From an uncultured Flavobacterium sp. (lineage in GTDB: Bacteria; Bacteroidota; Bacteroidia; Flavobacteriales; Flavobacteriaceae): DNA of 64,000 nt. A program made the position numbers and the translations under genes. The stretch spans positions 62,001 through 126,000 of the forward strand of contig CALJVL010000006.1 in NCBI GenBank assembly GCA_937773775.1, read 5' to 3'. Shown here piece by piece: positions 55,391-64,000 of the stretch. Within the stretch, counting starts at the first letter, position 1; each line of letters opens with the position of its first letter. A model generated the notes under the pieces. That model did no database searches. It had not been told where the DNA came from and was given only the letters and a program-made list of their open reading frames with translations.

Positions 55391-55497
55391 TTTTTATTTT
55401 TTTGAAGCTATTTCTGCTTTTCGTTAAAGTTCATCTTAGTATAGTAAGCGAGATGCGGTTTTCACTGCGATCAGGCTTAGACATTTGTAAGTGCTAT

Positions 55498-56550
55498 TTA
55501 AAATCCTAAGTAAATTGCTATTTCTGCTCTCAACATCACAATTCCCGTTATAATGATATTTACGATAGATAGTGGTATTAATACCCTCCATCCCAAATGC
55601 ATCAGCTGGTCGTATCTAAATCTTGGGATAGTCCATCTCACCCACATATAAAGGAAAATGAAGCCGCATATTTTTACAAATAAGGCGACAATACCTAATA
55701 TATTGGCCAGGTTTACACCCCAGTTTTCTACTGCCCAACTCATTCCTGGGTAGTTATAGCCACCAAAGAATAAAACAGCAAGAATAGTGGAAGAGATAAA
55801 CATGTTGGCGTATTCAGCAAATAAATAGAAACCCATCTTCATAGAGGAATACTCCGTATGGTATCCACCAATTAATTCGGTTTCACATTCTGCTAAATCA
55901 AAGGGAGTTCGATTAGTCTCTGCAAACGCACAGATTAAAAATATTAGGAACGATAATGGTTGGTAAAAAACATTCCAGTTCATTCCAGACTGTTGCGCAG
56001 AGATTTCTCGTAAACTTAAGGTTCCGGTCATCATTAATAAGGCTATTAATGAAAGGCCCATCGCTACTTCGTATGAGATCATTTGAGAAGCGGCACGTAC
56101 AGCACCAATTAGCGAGAATTTATTATTAGAAGCCCATCCACCAATCATAATTCCGTAAACACCTATTGACATTACCCCAATAAGATATAGTAAAGCAACA
56201 TCTATGTCAGTTGCCTGTAATATGATATCCTTACCGAAAAGATGGAATCGATCACCCCAAGGTATCACAGCACTTGTCATTAAAGCGGTAGTCATGGCAA
56301 TCGCGGGACCAGTAAAAAACAAAAATCGGTTTGGGGTATCAGGTTCAAATTCTTCTTTGGCAAACAATTTTAATCCATCTGCAAGAGGCTGTAATAAACC
56401 ACCTTTACCTGCTCGGTTTGGACCAACACGATCTTGAAGCCAAGCGGCTACTTTTCTTTCAGCTAAAGTGGAATACATTGCCATTAACATAGTGATTCCA
56501 AAAACCACTAAGATAATGACACTTTTCTCTATAATTATACTACTATCCAT
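55498..56550 (-). CDS. nuoH: NADH-quinone oxidoreductase subunit H
   Basis: This membrane subunit forms part of the quinone-binding chamber. The 350 residues have eight or so spans, with ERKVAAWLQDRVGPNRAG near residue 33 and AETNRTPFDLAECETELIGG with the acidic quinone-site residues. A 107-bp gap, the largest in the operon, separates it from nuoI; the gap holds no gene or clear terminator. Confidence 0.97.
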   Translation of the reverse strand: MDSSIIIEKSVIILVVFGITMLMAMYSTLAERKVAAWLQDRVGPNRAGKGGLLQPLADGLKLFAKEEFEPDTPNRFLFFTGPAIAMTTALMTSAVIPWGDRFHLFGKDIILQATDIDVALLYLIGVMSIGVYGIMIGGWASNNKFSLIGAVRAASQMISYEVAMGLSLIALLMMTGTLSLREISAQQSGMNWNVFYQPLSFLIFLICAFAETNRTPFDLAECETELIGGYHTEYSSMKMGFYLFAEYANMFISSTILAVLFFGGYNYPGMSWAVENWGVNLANILGIVALFVKICGFIFLYMWVRWTIPRFRYDQLMHLGWRVLIPLSIVNIIITGIVMLRAEIAIYLGF

Positions 56551-56553
56551 ATT

Positions 56554-57597
56554 CTAAATGTTACCAAGTTTAAAATCTTCTGTTTCTTCCTTATTCAAGG
56601 GGATAGCTGGCATACTTATTTTTAAACGGTCTTGTTCTCTCCCTTTTAATATAAAATCTTCGGTATCGATTATAACTGGTTCTAATTTTTGAGTATAATT
56701 ATTTTGATTGATAACGGAGTCTTTGTCAAAAGCTCTTGGACCTTCAATAACCCAGTGAATGGGGTCTTTGTGGTCAAAACGACATCCGTTACATATAAAT
56801 TCGTCAACTTCATGATACACGTCTTTACGTCCTGTCACCCTTTGAATTTCGCCTCCAAACATCCAAAGGGTTGTTTTACCAGAACATTTATCACAATCTC
56901 TGTGTGCAGTATATGGTTTATTGAACCAAACGCGTGATTTAAATCGGAATGTTTTATCGGTTAGCGCACCTACTGGGCAAACGTCAATCATATTTCCTGA
57001 AAACTCGTTGTCGATCGCTTTAGAAATGCAAGTCGAAATATTAGAATGATCTCCTCTATCCATCACACCATGTACACGATTGTCTGTCAATTGATCAGCA
57101 ACCATGACACAACGATAGCAAAGGATACAGCGATTCATATGCAATTGAATATTTGGTCCAATATCTTCAGGTTCAAAAGTCCTTTTATCTTCTACAAATC
57201 TACTTTTACCTTTTCCGTGTTCGAAACTCAGATCTTGTAAATCACATTCTCCCGCTTGATCACATACTGGGCAATCGAGGGGGTGATTAATCAATAAAAA
57301 TTCGGTTACTGATTCTCGAGCTTCCTTAACTCTGTCCGAAGATTTGCTGTTAACCTCCATACCGTCCATGCAGCCGGTAACGCAGGAAGCCATAAGTTTT
57401 GGCATTGGTCGTGAATCTGCATCACTTCCTTTAGCGACTTCCACTAAACAGCAACGGCATTTTCCTCCGCTTCCTTCTAATTTAGAGTAATAACACATTG
57501 CTGGTGGTACGGATTCTCCACCTATCATCCGTGCTGCCTGTAGAATGGTTGTTCCTTGTTCTACTTCAATTGCTTGACCGTCTATTGTTACTTTCAT
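56554..57597 (-). CDS. nuoG: NADH-quinone oxidoreductase subunit G, short form
   Basis: This iron-sulfur subunit passes electrons through clusters N1b, N4 and N5. The 347 residues have a 2Fe-2S domain (CYYSKLEGSGGKCRCCLVEV), then the HxxxCxxCxxxxxC region HPLDCPVCDQAGECDLQD and a 4Fe-4S CILCYRCVMV. A further cysteine set follows, DCDKCSGKTTLWMFGG. The usual molybdopterin-like C-terminal domain is missing; the protein ends soon after DRLKISMPAIPLNKEET. The short form is common in Flavobacteria. It overlaps none of its neighbours and starts 3 bp after the nuoF side gap of 62 bp. Confidence 0.92.
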   Translation of the reverse strand: MKVTIDGQAIEVEQGTTILQAARMIGGESVPPAMCYYSKLEGSGGKCRCCLVEVAKGSDADSRPMPKLMASCVTGCMDGMEVNSKSSDRVKEARESVTEFLLINHPLDCPVCDQAGECDLQDLSFEHGKGKSRFVEDKRTFEPEDIGPNIQLHMNRCILCYRCVMVADQLTDNRVHGVMDRGDHSNISTCISKAIDNEFSGNMIDVCPVGALTDKTFRFKSRVWFNKPYTAHRDCDKCSGKTTLWMFGGEIQRVTGRKDVYHEVDEFICNGCRFDHKDPIHWVIEGPRAFDKDSVINQNNYTQKLEPVIIDTEDFILKGREQDRLKISMPAIPLNKEETEDFKLGNI

Positions 57598-57658
57598 TTT
57601 TTTTATGCCTTAATTTCAAACGCTTTACAACGTTTAGCTTTTTAACTTTCGACTCAAC

Positions 57659-59026
57659 TTATACGATTACTTTAGAAACTAAATGCTTTACTTTTTCAAA
57701 AGGCTCGGCAACAAAATGGTTCCTATTTTTTATTTTTTCTGGGAAACGAACATGATATTCAAATTCCTCTCTAAAGTGACGAATTGCTGCTGCTACTGGC
57801 CATGAAGCCGCGTCGCCAAGTGGACAAATTGTGTTTCCTTCAATTTTACTCTGAATACTCCATAATAGATCAATGTCTTCTTCACGTCCGTGACCGTTTT
57901 CGATTCGGTGTAGTACTTTTTCTAACCAGCCTGTACCTTCACGACAAGGTGAACATTGTCCACAGCTTTCGTGATGATAAAAACGAGCAAAGTTCCAAGT
58001 ATTACGTACGATGCAAGAAGTGTCATTATATACTATGAAACCGCCAGAACCTAACATCGATCCTGTTGCAAATCCACCGTCACTTAAGGATTCATATGTC
58101 ATTAAACGGTCATCTCCGTTTGCTGTTTTGTATATTAAATCAGCTGGTAAAATTGGCACTGATGAACCTCCGGGCACTAGCGCTTTCAAAGGTCGGTCAG
58201 AGCTCATTCCGCCTAAATATTCATCTGAGTTCATGAACTCATAAACACTTAGTCCTAACTCAATTTCGTAAACACCAGGATTTTTTACATGTCCTGAAGC
58301 CGAAATTAATTTTGTTCCCGTAGATCTTCCGATTCCTATTTTAGCATAATCATCACCTGAATTATTTACAATCCATGGCACTGATGCAATTGTTTCAACG
58401 TTATTTACCACGGTAGGGTTTGACCATAAACCTGAAACTGCAGGGAATGGAGGCTTGATACGAGGGTTCCCTCTTTTCCCTTCCAATGATTCAATCAAGG
58501 CGGTTTCTTCACCACAGATGTAAGCACCGGCACCAATGTGAACATACAGTTCTAAGTCGTATCCTGTTCCCAATATATTTTTACCCAACCAGCCTGCAGC
58601 TTTCGCTTCAGCAATGGCTCTTTCTAGAATTTTATAAACCCACATGTACTCTCCACGAATGTAGATATAAGATAGGTTAGCACCCAAGGCAAAACTAGAA
58701 GTGATCATTCCTTCAATTAATAAATGAGGAATAAATTCCATCAAGTATCGATCCTTGAAGGTACCTGGTTCAGATTCATCTGCGTTGCAAACCAAATGTC
58801 TCGGTTTTCCGGATTTTTTATCAATAAAGCTCCATTTTAATCCAGCAGGGAAACCAGCACCACCACGACCGCGGAGTCCAGATGCTTTAACTTGCTCGAC
58901 CACTTCGTCAGGAGTCATCGCTTTCATAGCTTTTTCCACTGAAGCGTAACCACCGTTTTTACGGTATACTTCATAGGTTTTAATACCTGGAATGTTGATT
59001 TTATCTAACAATATCTTCTTTGACAT
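57659..59026 (-). CDS. nuoF: NADH-quinone oxidoreductase subunit F
   Basis: This is the NADH- and FMN-binding subunit of complex I. The 455 residues are full length. They include the glycine-rich NADH loop GLRGRGGAGFPAGLKW, the FMN site GAGAYICGEETALIESLEGK, and the 4Fe-4S motif ESCGQCSPCREGT (cluster N3). It is next to nuoE (1 bp gap), with which it forms the electron-input module. Confidence 0.97.
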   Translation of the reverse strand: MSKKILLDKINIPGIKTYEVYRKNGGYASVEKAMKAMTPDEVVEQVKASGLRGRGGAGFPAGLKWSFIDKKSGKPRHLVCNADESEPGTFKDRYLMEFIPHLLIEGMITSSFALGANLSYIYIRGEYMWVYKILERAIAEAKAAGWLGKNILGTGYDLELYVHIGAGAYICGEETALIESLEGKRGNPRIKPPFPAVSGLWSNPTVVNNVETIASVPWIVNNSGDDYAKIGIGRSTGTKLISASGHVKNPGVYEIELGLSVYEFMNSDEYLGGMSSDRPLKALVPGGSSVPILPADLIYKTANGDDRLMTYESLSDGGFATGSMLGSGGFIVYNDTSCIVRNTWNFARFYHHESCGQCSPCREGTGWLEKVLHRIENGHGREEDIDLLWSIQSKIEGNTICPLGDAASWPVAAAIRHFREEFEYHVRFPEKIKNRNHFVAEPFEKVKHLVSKVIV

Positions 59027-59027
59027 A

Positions 59028-59558
59028 TTATGAATCTTGTAGTATTACTTTTCCGTCTTTACAATCAGTGATTAATTGATCGATTTTTTCTTGTGTAAGA
59101 TGCTCTTTGTAGAAATCACCTAACTGCATCATCGGGGCATAACCGCATGCTCCCAAACATTCTACTCCTTTTACTTCAAAAAGTCCGTCTGCTGTAATTT
59201 CGCCCATTTGTACACCTAGTTTCTCACAAGTGTAATCCATTAAATCTTCCGTTCCGTTTAAGCAACAGGGCGATGTTTGACAAAACTCAAACAGAAATTT
59301 ACCGACTGGTTTTTGATTGTACATAGTATAGAAAGAAACCACCTCATATACCTCAATTGGTAATACTTGAATGATTTCAGCTACTTTGTCCATTAATTCA
59401 GTGCTCAACCAGTTGTCATGAGCATCTTGGACTTCATGTAAAACGGGCAACATCGCTGATTTTCTTTTATCGGCGGGATAGTGGCTTATTAATTCGTTGA
59501 TGCGGTTCATCAATGATTCTGTAATATTTATTACTTGCTTATCTTGAGTTCTTTCCAT
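59028..59558 (-). CDS. nuoE: NADH-quinone oxidoreductase subunit E
   Basis: This 2Fe-2S (N1a) subunit pairs with NuoF. I place the start at 59558 (MERTQDKQVINITESL); the upstream frame extension of 32 residues is not conserved. The 176 residues carry the cysteine pattern EFCQTSPCCLNG, then VECLGACGYAPMM. It lies 32 bp after the nuoD end of the operon. Confidence 0.95.
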   Translation of the reverse strand: MERTQDKQVINITESLMNRINELISHYPADKRKSAMLPVLHEVQDAHDNWLSTELMDKVAEIIQVLPIEVYEVVSFYTMYNQKPVGKFLFEFCQTSPCCLNGTEDLMDYTCEKLGVQMGEITADGLFEVKGVECLGACGYAPMMQLGDFYKEHLTQEKIDQLITDCKDGKVILQDS

Positions 59559-59686
59559 TTTTATAATATTTGCCACAAAGGCAGAAATGCACAAAGTTTT
59601 TTTAAATCTGAAATGCTTTGCCAGTTTGCTGGCGCCTATATTTAAAATCAACAACTAGTTGCACAGGATTCAGTAGTCTGAAAGTA

Positions 59687-60925
59687 TTATGCGTCTAACT
59701 CTCCGGCGATTACATTTAAACTTGATAAGATTACAATCGCATCGGATAGCAATGCTCCTTTTATCATATCGGGGTATGCTTGATAGTAAATAAAACAAGG
59801 TCTCCTAAAATGTAGCCTATACGGAGTACGACTCCCGTCAGTTACTAAATAGAAGCCTAATTCTCCATTTCCTCCCTCAACAGGATGGTATATTTCCGCA
59901 ACTGGAATAGGAATTTCGCCCATTACAATTTTGAAGTGGTATATCAAAGACTCCATACTCGTATATACATCTTCTTTTGGAGGTAAGTAATAGTCAGGAA
60001 CGTCAGCATGAAATTCATTTCCCTCAGGCATTTTTTCTAAAGCTTGACGAATTATACTTATGCTTTGCCAAACTTCGGCGTTACGTACGCAAAAACGATC
60101 ATAGGTATCTCCCGATGTTCCAACAGGTATTATAAAATCGAAATCGTCATAAGAGCTGTAAGGCTGTGCAATACGTACATCGTAATCAACCCCTGCTGCA
60201 CGTAAGTTAGGTCCTGTAAAACCATAAGAAATTGCTTGTTCAGCAGATATTGAACCTACATTTATTGTTCGGTCCATGAAAATTCTATTTCTTTCAAATA
60301 AATTTTCGAATTCTTTCCAAGCTACTGGAAATTCTTCTAAAAACACATCTAATTTTCTAAAAGCTTCTGGTGACCAATCCCTTTCGAAACCACCAATTCT
60401 TCCCATATTAGTAGTTAGTCGAGCGCCACAAATTTCTTCATAAATCTCATATACTTTTTCTCTAAACTGAAAAACATAGAGAAATCCAGTGTAAGCACCA
60501 GTATCAACTCCTAAAATAGAATTACAGATAAGATGATCCGTAATTCTTGCTAATTCCATCACAATAACTCGTAAATACTGAGCACGTTTTGGTACTTCAA
60601 CATCGAGTAGTTTTTCTAAAGTCATCCACCATCCCATATTATTGATGGGAGATGAGCAATAGTTCATTCGGTCTGTAAGTGGAGTTATTTGGTAAAAAGG
60701 TCGGTTTTCTGCAATTTTTTCAAAAGCGCGGTGTATATAACCAATGGTTGGTTCGGCTTCTAAAATACGTTCCCCGTCCATCAATAAAACGTTTTGGAAA
60801 ATTCCGTGCGTAGCAGGATGAGTAGGACCTAAATTTAATATGGAAAGTTCGCTTCCATCTTCATTTAGCTTCTCTTTCATTATTTTAGCATAGCGATGCT
60901 CTGGTGGCAATAATAGTTCTGACAT
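59687..60925 (-). CDS. nuoD: NADH-quinone oxidoreductase subunit D
   Basis: This quinone-site subunit is related to NiFe hydrogenase large subunits. The 412 residues start MSELLLPPEHRYAKIMKEK and show LGPTHPATHGIFQ, EKIAENRPFYQITPLTDRMN and the quinone-site His/Tyr. A conserved GRIGGFERDWSP-like helix is also seen. It ends VIAGELDA rather than the more common GEVDR, a small difference. It is separate from nuoC, as in most Bacteroidota. Confidence 0.96.
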   Translation of the reverse strand: MSELLLPPEHRYAKIMKEKLNEDGSELSILNLGPTHPATHGIFQNVLLMDGERILEAEPTIGYIHRAFEKIAENRPFYQITPLTDRMNYCSSPINNMGWWMTLEKLLDVEVPKRAQYLRVIVMELARITDHLICNSILGVDTGAYTGFLYVFQFREKVYEIYEEICGARLTTNMGRIGGFERDWSPEAFRKLDVFLEEFPVAWKEFENLFERNRIFMDRTINVGSISAEQAISYGFTGPNLRAAGVDYDVRIAQPYSSYDDFDFIIPVGTSGDTYDRFCVRNAEVWQSISIIRQALEKMPEGNEFHADVPDYYLPPKEDVYTSMESLIYHFKIVMGEIPIPVAEIYHPVEGGNGELGFYLVTDGSRTPYRLHFRRPCFIYYQAYPDMIKGALLSDAIVILSSLNVIAGELDA

Positions 60926-60957
60926 TTATTGAATGTGAAAAATTATAAATTCTATTT

Positions 60958-61479
60958 TTAGCAATTGTCGATTGTTCTGCCGAAAAAGCGATCGTCTTTA
61001 TCCGTTCGTCCGCCATCTTCCATAGGAAATTCTTTGCGCATCGGAAACGAAACCATTTCATCCATGTTCAAAATACGCTTTAATTGTGGGTGTCCAATAA
61101 AATCTACACCGTAAAAATCATAGGTCTCTCTTTCCATCCAGTTTGCACAGAGGAAAATGTTAGAGATGGTTTTTATCTCTGGCTTTTCACCACTGATATA
61201 TGTTTTGATTTTTATACGTTTGTTTTCATACCAATTGTGCAGATGATATACGATTGTAAATTGTCGGTCAACTTCATTATCAGGATAATGTATTCCACAC
61301 AAGTCAGTCAAAAAATTAAAACGTAGTAAAGGGTCATTTTTTAAAAAGAGAACAATCGCTGTAATTTTGTCAGCAGGAATTTCAAACGAAAAGATATCTT
61401 TTTCTTGCTTGAAGTGAAGCACATTTTCGCCAAACGCTGCTGTTAATTTATCTTGAATTACTGTGTTTTCTAATGCCAT
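60958..61479 (-). CDS. nuoC: NADH-quinone oxidoreductase subunit C
   Basis: This is the 30-kDa subunit of the complex I Q-module. The 173 residues contain LTDLCGIHYPDNEVDRQFTI and the signature WMERETYDFYGVDFIGHPQL. It is a separate gene (not fused to nuoD), 4 bp downstream of nuoB. Confidence 0.96.
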   Translation of the reverse strand: MALENTVIQDKLTAAFGENVLHFKQEKDIFSFEIPADKITAIVLFLKNDPLLRFNFLTDLCGIHYPDNEVDRQFTIVYHLHNWYENKRIKIKTYISGEKPEIKTISNIFLCANWMERETYDFYGVDFIGHPQLKRILNMDEMVSFPMRKEFPMEDGGRTDKDDRFFGRTIDNC

Positions 61480-61483
61480 GATG

Positions 61484-62032
61484 TTATTTGATATTATAAG
61501 ATGCCAATAATTCTTGGTATTCAGGTGAACTTCTTCGTCTTACGTTTTCCGTTCTAACTAATTCTTGTAATTTCATTACTCCATCTACTATTTGCTCCGG
61601 TCTAGGAGGGCACCCTGGCACGTAAACGTCAACCGGTATAACCTTGTCAATTCCTTGAAGAGTAGAGTAGGTGTCGAAAATACCTCCTGAGGAAGCACAA
61701 GCGCCCACAGCTATAACCCATCTTGGTTCTGACATTTGCTCGTATACCTGGCGTAAAATAGGGGCCATTTTTTTAGAAATAGTTCCCATTACCATTAACA
61801 TATCCGCTTGACGGGGAGAAAAACTAACACGTTCAGATCCAAATCTAGCTAAGTCATAATGTGAGGCCATGGTAGCCATGAACTCAATACCGCAACAAGA
61901 AGTTGCAAATGGCAATGGCCAAAGTGAATTGGCGCGAGCCATACCTACAACATCATTTAGTGTTGTGGCGAAAAATCCTTCTCCAACAACACCGTCTGGC
62001 GGCTCAACTATTTTTATACTTGAATTACTCAT
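61484..62032 (-). CDS. nuoB: NADH-quinone oxidoreductase subunit B
   Basis: This subunit carries cluster N2 next to the quinone site. The 182 residues include LPFATSCCGIEFMATMASHY with the tandem cysteines, then MSEPRWVIAVGACASSGGIF and YVPGCPPRPEQIVDG. The C-terminal tail is family-typical. It is preceded by nuoA with a 77-bp gap. Confidence 0.97.
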   Translation of the reverse strand: MSNSSIKIVEPPDGVVGEGFFATTLNDVVGMARANSLWPLPFATSCCGIEFMATMASHYDLARFGSERVSFSPRQADMLMVMGTISKKMAPILRQVYEQMSEPRWVIAVGACASSGGIFDTYSTLQGIDKVIPVDVYVPGCPPRPEQIVDGVMKLQELVRTENVRRRSSPEYQELLASYNIK

Positions 62033-62109
62033 CGTTTTATATTTTGAATTAGAAAATTTGAATCGTTAACCATATAAGTTGATTTCAATTCAATGTTTAT
62101 AATAATTTC

Positions 62110-62475
62110 TTATTCCCATTCTAGTGCTTTCTTTTTGATAATGTAGAAAAACCCCACCAAAAGGAGAACCATAAATATGACCATTTTTACCATGCCTTCC
62201 ATTCCTAATTCTTTAAAATTGATTGCCCAAGGATAAAGAAAAATTACCTCGACATCAAACAATACAAACAATATGGCAACAAGAAAGTATTTTACTGAGA
62301 ATGGAATACGAGCATTTCCTATACCTTCAACGCCGCATTCAAAGTTTTTACCTTTAATTTCTGATTTTCTTTTAGGCCCTAACTTACCTGAAACGATAAT
62401 GGTTCCGACAACAAATCCAGCAGCTAATAAAAACTGTAATAAAATAGGGATATAATTTAATTGATCAGATTGCAT
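62110..62475 (-). CDS. nuoA: NADH-quinone oxidoreductase subunit A
   Basis: This three-span subunit at the arm junction has 121 residues. It contains KRKSEIKGKNFECGVEGIG, with the conserved ECG loop, and SVKYFLVAILFVLFDVEVIF with acidic residues of the quinone/ion site. It is the first gene of the operon and has a consensus promoter just upstream. Confidence 0.97.
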   Translation of the reverse strand: MQSDQLNYIPILLQFLLAAGFVVGTIIVSGKLGPKRKSEIKGKNFECGVEGIGNARIPFSVKYFLVAILFVLFDVEVIFLYPWAINFKELGMEGMVKMVIFMVLLLVGFFYIIKKKALEWE

Positions 62476-62506
62476 AATTAAAGTGTTTTTAGGCTAAAAT
62501 AAGCGA

Positions 62507-62537
62507 CAAAGATAGGTTTCAAGGATTTAAAACACAA
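62507..62537 (-). promoter_or_regulatory. Promoter of the nuo operon
   Basis: On the minus strand TTG (complement of 62535-62537), a 20-bp spacer and TATCTTTG (complement of 62507-62514) fit the Bacteroidota consensus, about 32 bp upstream of nuoA. Confidence 0.75.
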
Positions 62538-62647
62538 GTGTAAGTCGAAATATAGTTAGATTGAAAAGAAAATTAACTCGTAATTTTTAATGATTATGGA
62601 TAAGCGCTTTGAATTGGCTTTTATCATTTGTGATTTCGGGTATAACC

Positions 62648-62682
62648 AAAAAAAACGTTTCGAAATAAATCGAAACGTTTTA
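62648..62682 (-). terminator. Terminator after the cold-shock gene
   Basis: AAAACGTTTCG and CGAAACGTTTT pair around an A/T loop with a T-rich tail on the minus strand, about 30 bp past the gene's stop. Confidence 0.87.
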
Positions 62683-62713
62683 AACATTCGTAGGCAAAAA
62701 ATGAATTTTTTGC

Positions 62714-62908
62714 TTAGATAACTGCTACTTTCGCAGCAACTTTCCCTTTTCTTCCTTCTTCTTCTTCATAACTAACTCTGTCACCTTCGCGTAATTCTTC
62801 CGCGTTGATTCCTGATGCATGAACAAAAATGTCTTTTCCTGTTTCTTCGTCTGTAATGAATCCGTAACCTTTTGACTCATTGAAAAATTTAACTGTACCT
62901 GTACGCAT
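62714..62908 (-). CDS. Cold-shock domain protein
   Basis: This is a single-stranded nucleic-acid-binding protein. The 64 residues are one cold-shock domain with RNP1 as KGYGFIT, RNP2 as DIFVHAS and GDRVSYEEEEGRKG near the end. It is a single-gene unit with its own -7 element and terminator. It may act as an RNA chaperone in cold or growth transitions. Confidence 0.95.
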   Translation of the reverse strand: MRTGTVKFFNESKGYGFITDEETGKDIFVHASGINAEELREGDRVSYEEEEGRKGKVAAKVAVI

Positions 62909-62936
62909 TGTAATAGTAATAATAATTTATAATGGG

Positions 62937-62944
62937 CAAATATA
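62937..62944 (-). promoter_or_regulatory. -7 element of the cold-shock gene
   Basis: TATATTTG on the minus strand matches exactly, about 28 bp upstream of the start. The nearest TTG is 25 bp further, longer than ideal. Confidence 0.5.
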
Positions 62945-63029
62945 ATATATAATATAACACGAATACTATCAATGTGAATTTTTTTATTAAAATAATTGAT
63001 ATTCAACGTTTTCCGGTAAATATCTCCGA

Positions 63030-64000
63030 TTAACTGCCTTGATTTAATCTTATGTGAAGCTCTTTTAATTGGGATTCGTCAATTACTGATGGCGCATCTA
63101 TCATTACATCTCTTCCAGAATTATTTTTAGGGAATGCAATGAAGTCACGGATGGTTTCTTGACCACCTAAGATAGCCACTAATCGATCCAGACCAAATGC
63201 TAAACCTCCATGTGGAGGTGCTCCAAATTGGAACGCATCCATTAAGAATCCAAATTGTGCTTTGGCTTCTTCTTCAGTAAACCCTAAATATTTAAACATT
63301 AGCTGCTGAGTTGCTTTATCATGAATACGAATAGAGCCTCCTCCAATTTCATTTCCGTTCAAAACCATGTCATATGCATTGGCACGAACTTTTCCTGGAT
63401 TTGTCTCTAATAAATGCATGTCCTCTGGTTTTGGGGAGGTAAAGGGATGATGCATTGCGTGATAACGACCACTTTCTTCGTCAAATTCTAGTAATGGGAA
63501 ATCAACTACCCATAAAGGGGCAAATTCGGCTGGGTTTCGTAATCCTAAACGTGTTGCCAATTCCATTCGCAAAGCACTTAATTGGGATCTTGTTTTATCG
63601 GCAGGACCGGACAACACGTAAATCATGTCGCCAGCTGTTGCTCCGGTTGTTTTTGCCCAATTCGATAAATCGTCTTGATTGTAAAACTTATCCACCGATG
63701 ATTTGTAAGATCCATCTTCGTTACATTTTACGTAAACCATTCCGGAAGCGCCTACTTGAGGGCGTTTTACCCAGTCAATAAGAGCATCTATTTCTTTTCT
63801 TGTGTAACTTCCTCCGCCAGGAACGGCAATTCCAACAACTAATTCAGCAACATTGAATACGGGGAAGTCTTTGTTTTTGGCCACTTCATTCAATTCACCA
63901 AATTCCATTCCGAAACGAATGTCTGGTTTATCATTACCATAGGTTTTCATGGCATGTTCATAGGTCATACGAGGGAATTTATCCACTTCTATTCCTTTTA
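63030..64000 (-). CDS. aspS: Aspartate--tRNA ligase, 3' part
   Basis: The frame runs open to the window edge, so the start is outside. About 323 residues of the class II catalytic domain and the bacterial GAD insert are present. Motifs are [20 protein letters not shown], the GAD-type region to VDFPLLEF, motif 2/3 areas HHPFTSP and [20 protein letters not shown]. The enzyme loads aspartate onto tRNA-Asp. Confidence 0.97.
   Translation of the reverse strand, partial: KGIEVDKFPRMTYEHAMKTYGNDKPDIRFGMEFGELNEVAKNKDFPVFNVAELVVGIAVPGGGSYTRKEIDALIDWVKRPQVGASGMVYVKCNEDGSYKSSVDKFYNQDDLSNWAKTTGATAGDMIYVLSGPADKTRSQLSALRMELATRLGLRNPAEFAPLWVVDFPLLEFDEESGRYHAMHHPFTSPKPEDMHLLETNPGKVRANAYDMVLNGNEIGGGSIRIHDKATQQLMFKYLGFTEEEAKAQFGFLMDAFQFGAPPHGGLAFGLDRLVAILGGQETIRDFIAFPKNNSGRDVMIDAPSVIDESQLKELHIRLNQGS

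Noticed and set aside
49200..62550. Alternative open frames on the plus strand of the nuo region
   Set aside because: All lie opposite well-supported nuo genes, lack promoters and show biased shadow compositions.

Overview
The window comes from a member of the Bacteroidota, most likely Flavobacterium or a close relative. The DNA is AT-rich, genes lack Shine-Dalgarno leaders, and many promoters fit the Bacteroidota pattern TTG-N(17-23)-TAnnTTTG. Typical family markers are DUF4270, TonB receptors, type IX secretion (T9SS) cargo with sorting tails, a short NuoG, and atpD-atpC split from the other ATP synthase genes. Everything rests on reading the sequence; no database search was run. || Layout. 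1-8.8 kb (+): end of a glycogen/starch synthase-like gene, a DUF4270 lipoprotein, glmS, a TonB receptor broken by a frameshift, and an SGNH-hydrolase lipoprotein. 8.9-12.6 kb: atpD-atpC, then an inserted XRE/DUF2975 cassette on the minus strand, followed by a second diverged copy of the 3' third of atpC. 12.6-17.2 kb: a MocR-type regulator divergent from a BtuB-like receptor and a BioF-like gene; both PLP-fold proteins lack the PLP-binding lysine at the expected position. 17.2-28.3 kb: recX, two large paralogous T9SS surface proteins (the first frameshifted), and a bioB pseudogene. 28.3-35.3 kb: a small membrane protein, ribF, a secreted reprolysin-like metalloprotease, and pth-rplY-prs. || 35.6-45.2 kb is a genomic island of about 9.6 kb inserted into the 3' end of tRNA-Leu(CAA). 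It is bounded by a 21-bp direct repeat and carries a tyrosine integrase, an RteC-like protein, an excisionase-like HTH protein, an HATPase/STAS-like pair and several unrecognised envelope proteins. A block of about 370 bp holds five exact CCAACGCTC words and three long inverted repeats. 45.2-49.1 kb: an AraC regulator whose natural start appears to be ACG, a small secreted protein, a Gfo/Idh oxidoreductase and a FrnE-like DsbA protein. 49.3-62.5 kb: a complete minus-strand nuoA-N operon for respiratory complex I, with nuoJ damaged by three one-base insertions. 62.7-64 kb: a cold-shock protein and the 3' part of aspS. || Main messages. (1) Biotin synthesis looks decayed: bioB has several stops and frame changes, and the BioF homologue has lost its lysine and another active-site residue. 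(2) A cassette next to atpC is bracketed by a duplication of the atpC end. (3) The island holds envelope and signalling genes of unknown role plus an unexplained repeat-hairpin block. (4) Five single-base insertions, mostly in short homopolymers, in otherwise intact genes (TonB receptor, T9SS protein, nuoJ) may be sequencing errors and should be checked before any biology is built on them.
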